A stretch of DNA of 38,946 nucleotides, from assembly GCA_026708385.1 (NCBI GenBank), contig JAPOVA010000041.1:1-38946 (forward strand), given 5' to 3'. This stretch comes from Simkaniaceae bacterium (GTDB lineage Bacteria; Chlamydiota; Chlamydiia; Chlamydiales; Simkaniaceae). Position 1 is the first letter of the stretch. Each line of letters opens with the position of its first letter. The translations under genes were made by a program, and so were the position numbers. Below are positions 34,545 to 38,946 of this stretch, in pieces. Under the pieces are notes generated by a model, which made no database searches, was not told the DNA's origin, and saw nothing but the letters and a program-made list of their open reading frames with translations.

Positions 34545-34830
34545 ATGGCCAAAGTTGTCGTAACGGTAGCGGGTCCCAAAGGATCCGACAAGTCGACCAT
34601 GATGTCGGAAATGCTACTCCCACGTTCCGGATCGGACGAATGGCTCAATGCCGATGATATGGCAAAAGGCCTTGCTCCCGTGCATCCCGAAAGGGTTGCC
34701 CTTACGGCCGGAAACGGATGATACGAGAGATGTGACCCTCTCCTTAGGGAAGAGCTTTGCATTCGCAACCACGGCGTCGGGGAGGAGTCATGCCCGACAC
34801 TTACGAACGGCTAAAGAAACGGCAGAGGAA
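34545..34830 (+). pseudogene. Broken zeta-toxin-like ATPase/kinase
   Basis: ATG 34545 opens MAKVVVTVAGPKGSDKST, which resembles the zeta-toxin/ABC-type ATPase start VxVxAGPNGSGKST. NADDMAKGLAPVHPERVAL follows, where family members have NADxIAxGLxPxxPExxA. The frame stops at 34719-34721. The expected continuation AGRxMIREM is visible after a shift, and LGKSFAFATTASGRSHARHL (family FAFETTxSGR) after a second shift near 34733. The P-loop Gly is Asp and the catalytic-region Glu is Ala. The downstream half is not recognisable. Zeta toxins phosphorylate UDP-amino sugars of peptidoglycan synthesis. This copy looks dead, with no antitoxin visible. Confidence 0.7.
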
Positions 34831-34916
34831 GACATTCGAAGCGACTTTTGTGGAACAAGAGAGCGATGTACCTACTATTTTTCAGAAGGAAAGTCCGGAG
34901 GATATCGCATAATGCA

Positions 34917-34967
34917 GGGTGGCAAGTTCGTCGCAACGCGCAACCCGTCGTACACGTATTGCCACCC
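34917..34967. repeat. Perfect 9-bp inverted repeat with long loop
   Basis: GGGTGGCAA (34917-34925) and TTGCCACCC (34959-34967) flank a 33-base loop. It lies just past the 3' end of the LRR gene (minus strand) and after the zeta-like remnant. It could be part of a terminator or the end of a lost element; there is no T-tract. Confidence 0.35.
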
Positions 34968-34987
34968 TTCCCGTACGACCGTAGCGG

Positions 34988-35866
34988 TTACCTCTCCCTC
35001 GCCCTGAGCGACGCGGGTATCCGTACCCGAGGACTATCTTCTAAATTGATCGTTTCCAGGTCGGAGAACGCTCCCGTCCCTATCGACTCGAGTCGGGGGC
35101 AGTCGCTCACATCCAAGCAGTATAGCTCGGGTAGCTCCCCTACTTCTCGGGGTAACTTTGTCAGTTGATTGCAAATGCTTACATCCAGATTTTCCAGATG
35201 ACGCAACGTTTTTATCTCTCCCGGCAACTCCTTTATCTCGTTGTTCGTTAATATCAAACTATGTAGGTGAGTTAATTTCCATATTTTTTTCGATAGTTTT
35301 TTTCTATGATTATCTGTCAAATCCAATGTGTGTAAGTGCTTCAATTTGACTATAAGCGGGCAGATTTTAGCAGAATTTCGTATGACCAGCTTCTCTTTTT
35401 GGAATATGAGTACGTCCAACATGTCCTTAACTTGGGTCGCAGCTTCGGCTCCCTGTCCGCATGCAGCCAAGGATCGTAAATACTTTTTCAGCTGTTTTCC
35501 GTCCTTTTGTGTCAGTCCGCCAATGCCTTGCGCCGTCACCTTACCCACACTCTTAAGCAACGCTTGCTCTACGTTTCCGGTGGCGATCGCACGATCAAGG
35601 TATGTCGTCAGTTGTTCGTATTCCGCCACCTTTTCCGCCATCTTTTCCGCACCGTCCGACTCCACGGTAGACAATCGGGCGAACCGTGTCGCATGTGCGT
35701 TGTTCGACGGGTTTGCCGTTCCGCTTGTCGTCGGGGAGAAAAGATGCGTAACCATACGGCCTATCTTTGCGGATAAGGACGAGTCCGAGCTTGATTGTGT
35801 CCTGTCGTCCGTATCACGAACAAGCAGGCAGGCAGAGCCGGGTTGAACAAGGTTGATGCTACTCAT
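34988..35866 (-). CDS. Leucine-rich-repeat protein, possible effector
   Basis: A 292-residue protein. ATG 35866 is chosen because AGGGAG lies about eleven bases upstream; a GTG at 35878 is too close to that site. The N-terminal 70 residues are Ser/Thr-rich and disordered-looking. A helical region follows (about 65-155, with VAEYEQLTTYLDRAIATGN). About five leucine-rich repeats of 22-23 residues then begin with LKHLHTLDLTDN, LTHLHSLILTNNEIKELP, LRHLENLDVSICNQLTKLP and LPELYCLDVSDCPRLESI. The LPxEIxxLxxLxxLxL pattern is that of bacterial LRR proteins, which include secreted effectors. No catalytic domain (such as the IpaH ligase) follows the repeats. It has its own strong promoter. Confidence 0.8.
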   Translation of the reverse strand: MSSINLVQPGSACLLVRDTDDRTQSSSDSSLSAKIGRMVTHLFSPTTSGTANPSNNAHATRFARLSTVESDGAEKMAEKVAEYEQLTTYLDRAIATGNVEQALLKSVGKVTAQGIGGLTQKDGKQLKKYLRSLAACGQGAEAATQVKDMLDVLIFQKEKLVIRNSAKICPLIVKLKHLHTLDLTDNHRKKLSKKIWKLTHLHSLILTNNEIKELPGEIKTLRHLENLDVSICNQLTKLPREVGELPELYCLDVSDCPRLESIGTGAFSDLETINLEDSPRVRIPASLRARER

Positions 35867-35944
35867 AAAAAAATACACTCCCTTTTTAGAACTTATATGA
35901 AAATAAACCGGAATACGTTCCGGGTCCGCAAGGACCGTGCGTTA

Positions 35945-35973
35945 ATTGTAACAATCTATTCATCAGATGTCAA
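35945..35973 (-). promoter_or_regulatory. Promoter of the LRR-protein gene
   Basis: On the minus strand, a perfect TTGACA (35973-35968), a 17-base spacer and TACAAT (35950-35945). Transcription would start near 35938, giving a leader of about 72 bases before the ATG at 35866. Confidence 0.7.
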
Positions 35974-36094
35974 TATGGGAAAAATTGCATATTTCATTGA
36001 TAAAAAAATAAGTATATTATATGTGTGATGTGTTTCTCATCTATCGGGTCGAATCGGATGATACAAGGAGGCGTACACATTAAATAAATTATTT

Positions 36095-36156
36095 AAACCA
36101 CTTGTTATGAATGAATTAGTCTGATATTCGGGAGAAAAGGAGAAGAAAGATAACGG
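36095..36156. repeat. 62-base dispersed repeat, copy 2
   Basis: Gapless match to 34119-34180 (51 of 62 identical, differences all transitions). This copy runs directly into a hairpin (36154-36170), which copy 1 lacks. Confidence 0.75.
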
Positions 36157-36222
36157 TGCCCGTAGCACCGAGGGGGTGAATAAGGGGCGGATCGCCCCTT
36201 ACCTTCCTCAGGGAAGGTAAGG
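36154..36222 (-). terminator. Cluster of three hairpins ending the copB/copD-like operon
   Basis: Read on the minus strand after the stop at 36257: an 11-bp perfect stem (36197-36207 with 36212-36222, four-base loop), an overlapping 8-bp perfect stem (36182-36189 with 36193-36200), and a 6-bp stem CGGTGC/GCACCG (36154-36159 with 36165-36170). The last is followed on the minus strand by TTATCTTTCTTCT, the T-rich tail expected of a terminator. The first two stems share bases 36197-36200, so they exclude each other. Confidence 0.65.
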
Positions 36223-36256
36223 GGTTTTCCCCCGGATTGTTGTTCAAGCCGCTTCC

Positions 36257-37282
36257 TTAAGAGCCGGGTTGGAAGTGGTTGGACTGTCGCAATCCTTCCA
36301 TGGTCTTGACGATGACCTGGACCATGGAATCGGCAAGAGAATCCATCGCCTTGATGGCCCCGCTTGCGTTGGATATCTCCGTTGTAGTCTGAGATACCGT
36401 TTTTGCGGCGTTGAGAACACCCTCTTGCGCTTTGTAAGTTGCCGCTGCCGTTTGCGAGCCCCCTTGAGCCAACGAAGTGAAGGCGTTTGCAAATGTACTG
36501 AGGAGTTGAATGGCATTACTCCTTTCGGATAGTGCATTGCTACGATTTTGTCGAGCTTCGTCTTTTTGCTCTTTAAGCTTTTTAAGGATCCTGTCGTCAT
36601 TCCCCGTGTTACTGAGCTGAGAGACTTCTTTGACCTTCTCGGGATGATCGGCGATGCGTACTTCGTCGCCATCCGCCGTCCTATATGTCGGTTTACCGTC
36701 AAGAATCGCTTTTTCCATGTTGTCTCGCTCGGTCTCCATTCTTGCCCGGGCCGCCGGCGTGGGAGCATTATTGACATTGGCCGTCCCCTCTCGTTCTGCA
36801 ATGCCTTCGGTCCATTTCTCCCGCAACGTATCGAGATCTTTGATATCCTTATCCGCTTCATACCCTTTGCGAGCGTAGCTTGCCCCTCCGATACCCATAG
36901 CTCCTTGGGTTATACCACCCGTGAGACTTCCTATCCCTTGGGCTCGTATGGATTCTGCCTCCTTATCCGCGGCTTCCGTAAACATCTGACCCGTCACGAT
37001 AGCGGCTTTGTTTTGGAGCTTAAAGAGGGTTTGAGCGATTTTGCTTTGGAGTGCCTGCAGTTGGGAAAAGGAATTCTCCAAACCGTAGAGGGCAATGATT
37101 GCCTGCGCCATAGGGCCGTAGGAGATGGCCAGGATAAACGCGACTCCGGCAGATGATGCGTTGCCGTTACCCGGGAGTCTACCTTTCCCGAAAGCTCCGA
37201 AACAGCCCGGTGTGACCATTCCGGGCCCCGGTACCTTGAGTCCGCCGTGCGGTCCGACCTGATTCTTCGTGTATGCATGCAT
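36257..37282 (-). CDS. copD: CopD-like type III secretion translocator
   Basis: A 341-residue protein starting at ATG 37282, with AGGTGA about six bases upstream. A Gly/Pro-rich N-terminus (residues 1-45) is followed by a hydrophobic segment (about 46-68, AGVAFILAISYGPMAQAIIA), then Gln/Ala-rich helices (SFSQLQALQSKIAQTLFKLQ), a charged central region (about 120-250) and a C-terminal amphipathic helical part (SNAIQLLSTFANAFTSLAQG, DSLADSMVQVIVKTMEGL). Small translocators of the YopD/CopD type have one membrane segment and helical flanks, as here. It follows the larger hydrophobic gene by 44 bases, the copB-copD order of Chlamydia. Sequence identity is not decisive, so the name rests on topology and context. 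Confidence 0.6.
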   Translation of the reverse strand: MHAYTKNQVGPHGGLKVPGPGMVTPGCFGAFGKGRLPGNGNASSAGVAFILAISYGPMAQAIIALYGLENSFSQLQALQSKIAQTLFKLQNKAAIVTGQMFTEAADKEAESIRAQGIGSLTGGITQGAMGIGGASYARKGYEADKDIKDLDTLREKWTEGIAEREGTANVNNAPTPAARARMETERDNMEKAILDGKPTYRTADGDEVRIADHPEKVKEVSQLSNTGNDDRILKKLKEQKDEARQNRSNALSERSNAIQLLSTFANAFTSLAQGGSQTAAATYKAQEGVLNAAKTVSQTTTEISNASGAIKAMDSLADSMVQVIVKTMEGLRQSNHFQPGS

Positions 37283-37326
37283 AATGTATCACCTAATTTT
37301 ATTTTCAATAAATATTATATAAATCT

Positions 37327-38946
37327 TTACACCGCCGTTGCCGCCAATACGTTGGCATATCCCTGGGCCCCTGCGTTGAACGCGTTAATTATGTCGAACG
37401 TACTGCTGATTTCCGTCGATAAGGCTCGGTGTGTATGGTCCGTCTCTGTCTGCACAATCTCGTTCAAGCCGTCCATGATCTGCCGGAGAAAGTGCAGATT
37501 TGTGTTGACTCGACCTAATGACTCGGTAGTCCCGGCCTGTTGGATCTGCTCTCCTCCGGATATGCTATCCGCGATACCGCTACCGAATAGACCGACTCCC
37601 GTCACGAAGGAAGCACCCCGGAATAGGTTGGAAGAGTCCATAGTGCTTTCCGCCGTATCTACCACGGCAATGCCGCTTTTTGCGGCAGCTCCCATTGCCA
37701 GAGACAAGAGGATCATCTGGATCATTTGCATAATGCCTTTTACCACTTGATACCACACCTTCTTCTTCACGTCTTTTCCGTCGGCCGCCTGAATGATTCC
37801 ACCCACCACATCGCCTAAGATGTTGGTAGAAGAGAGGGCGACGAGTCCGCTCATTACAAGCGACCCCTTACCGCTGACCGTTGTTTTGTCGATGTGATCG
37901 AGGGTGCGTGCGATCATCCTTTCGGCTCGATTCGCTATGGCTGCCGTTTCATCTTCAATCTGCTCTTCGGGCGCATTCCTTGCCGTGCCTCGTGCGGCAT
38001 TGGTTGCGGCCTCATTGATCTCATTGCGGGCGGAGCGTACGGCTTTTTCGACGGCCCCCTCCATCTCTTTCTTCACCGTACCGTTCCGCAAGATGGAGCG
38101 TAGCTCTCGGGAGAGCAACCTGCGCGCCATTTTTCGGGTCGCTGCTTTTGCCGCCGCCTTACCTACCGTCTTTGCAACGGTCTTCGCACTGTTCTTCGCA
38201 CTGTTCAATGCTGCTTGGTCCGCACCCTGGATTGCGTCCGCAGCACTTCTTGCGGCGTTGGTTGCGGCCTCTTCGGCGGCATCCTCGACGGCTCCGACGG
38301 CGCTCTTCATCATCGACATCGCGAACGAAACAGCGGTTTCAACCCCTACCTGAGCTATTGCCGTCACAGCCCCGATACCGAGTGTTGCGACCATGGTGAC
38401 GGTCGTCGTGACCAGGTCGGCCGCTATATTGCCTCCGGCATTTTGCGGCATCACCTTGGCGACTGCCTGTGTGAGTTTATCCGTTACACCCGATGCCATC
38501 ACGATCGTAATCAACAAGGCGACGACGAAGGAGGCGGCGCCACCCGTTACCGCCGCCAGGGCGAGGGAGGCAACACATACGACGACCTTGGCCACGATCG
38601 AAAAGATCTTCATGGCGTGGGCTACGTGCTTTTCATAGTTGATTGCATTGTAGGTATGTCGCAATTTGACCGTTTGCAGTTGGTAGAGACTTTCGCTTAA
38701 GTTGCCGATACGCGCCTGTTGAGATCCCTTCTTCTGATCGGTTCGGGCCATCACCGATTGGACGAGTGCCATCATCTGCGTCACGTAGGACATGAGCTTT
38801 TTCAACACATCTCCGGAGACGTTTTTGCCCTTGGATACGATCTGCGTGAGTAGTTGGTTGATGTTCCTTTCGAGCTTTTTCATCTGATCGGAAGTCTGTG
38901 TGTCGAGGACGGAATCGAGTGAGTCTTCCACCGCATCCAGGTTATG
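37327..38946 (-). CDS. copB: CopB-like type III secretion translocator, start outside window
   Basis: At least 540 residues, with the frame open to the window edge; a GTG at 38931 is the first possible start inside. An N-terminal coiled-coil region (about residues 10-105 from that GTG) is followed by hydrophobic hairpin helices (about 111-148, FSIVAKVVVCVASLALAAVT then AASFVVALLITIVMASGV) and a second block (about 170-200). A long Ala-rich amphipathic stretch comes next, then further hydrophobic segments (LVMSGLVALSSTNILGDVVG; MIQMILLSLAMGAAAK). The C-terminal region is helical. This is the architecture of the large translocator (IpaB/YopB/CopB), which forms the host-membrane pore with the smaller partner encoded downstream. 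No chaperone gene is visible because the window ends here. Confidence 0.7.
   Translation of the reverse strand, partial: HNLDAVEDSLDSVLDTQTSDQMKKLERNINQLLTQIVSKGKNVSGDVLKKLMSYVTQMMALVQSVMARTDQKKGSQQARIGNLSESLYQLQTVKLRHTYNAINYEKHVAHAMKIFSIVAKVVVCVASLALAAVTGGAASFVVALLITIVMASGVTDKLTQAVAKVMPQNAGGNIAADLVTTTVTMVATLGIGAVTAIAQVGVETAVSFAMSMMKSAVGAVEDAAEEAATNAARSAADAIQGADQAALNSAKNSAKTVAKTVGKAAAKAATRKMARRLLSRELRSILRNGTVKKEMEGAVEKAVRSARNEINEAATNAARGTARNAPEEQIEDETAAIANRAERMIARTLDHIDKTTVSGKGSLVMSGLVALSSTNILGDVVGGIIQAADGKDVKKKVWYQVVKGIMQMIQMILLSLAMGAAAKSGIAVVDTAESTMDSSNLFRGASFVTGVGLFGSGIADSISGGEQIQQAGTTESLGRVNTNLHFLRQIMDGLNEIVQTETDHTHRALSTEISSTFDIINAFNAGAQGYANVLAATAV

Larger units (their letters stand above)
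35867..36256. other. 390-base regulatory and repeat-bearing intergenic region
   Basis: No gene is supported here. It is markedly AT-rich from 35870 to 36100, in contrast to the flanking genes. It contains the LRR-gene promoter (35945-35973), a second minus-strand TATAAT at 36021-36016, copy 2 of the 62-base repeat (36095-36156) and the hairpin cluster after the copD-like gene (36154-36222). Confidence 0.6.

Noticed and set aside
36244-36861. 205-residue minus-strand frame
   Set aside because: It lies wholly within the copD-like gene in another frame; its Arg/Ser-rich composition is typical of a shadow frame.
1-38946. CRISPR arrays, rRNA or tRNA genes, complete insertion sequences
   Set aside because: No regularly spaced short repeats, no rRNA-like or cloverleaf sequences and no transposase were found on reading both strands.

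Overview
The window reads as chromosomal DNA of a bacterium in the phylum Chlamydiae, from a lineage with unusually GC-rich DNA (roughly 55% GC by eye). The case rests on gene order. The run murF, mraY, murD, LysM/nlpD-like, ftsW, murG, murC, ftsQ-like, rsbV, miaA matches what is known of the Chlamydia trachomatis division/cell-wall cluster. A pcnB-lpxB pair, a tyrP-type permease, leucine dehydrogenase and type III secretion translocators of the CopB/CopD kind support it.

Layout. (1) 1-6.6 kb is accessory. It holds the end of an unknown gene with a strong terminator, two small unknown proteins with Cys-rich N-termini, and a 1420-residue protein built from pentatricopeptide-like (PPR) super-repeats. 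(2) 6.7-13.3 kb is housekeeping: a Tsr3/DTW-type RNA-modification enzyme with rpmF, tyrP (minus strand), rpmH-rnpA, pcnB-lpxB and murF. (3) 13.3-14.8 kb is an unknown repeat/ankyrin-like gene with its own promoter, inserted between murF and mraY. (4) 14.9-23.8 kb is a tightly packed, often overlapping peptidoglycan/division operon ending in rsbV and miaA. MurC stands alone, without a fused Ddl. (5) 23.8-27.6 kb holds a small unknown gene, leucine dehydrogenase, a SthA-like transhydrogenase and a small membrane protein. (6) 27.7-38.9 kb is almost wholly minus strand and looks like a secretion/effector region. It has two ~940-residue paralogues of unknown family, a broken zeta-toxin-like ATPase, a leucine-rich-repeat protein, and copD-like and copB-like translocator genes. 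AT-rich promoter regions separate these genes.

How it fits together. The middle block makes lipid II and the division machinery (MurF, MraY, MurD, MurG, MurC, FtsW, FtsQ, LysM protein), with lipid A synthesis (LpxB) and RNA processing (RnpA, PcnB, MiaA, Tsr3-like) beside it. The flanks carry proteins with eukaryote-like repeats (PPR, LRR, ankyrin-like) and secretion translocators, as expected of an obligate intracellular organism. The best candidates for undescribed biology are the PPR super-repeat protein and the tandem 940-residue paralogues. Each paralogue carries the same sheet-like module twice. Effector status is inferred from context throughout; no secretion signal can be proven from sequence alone.
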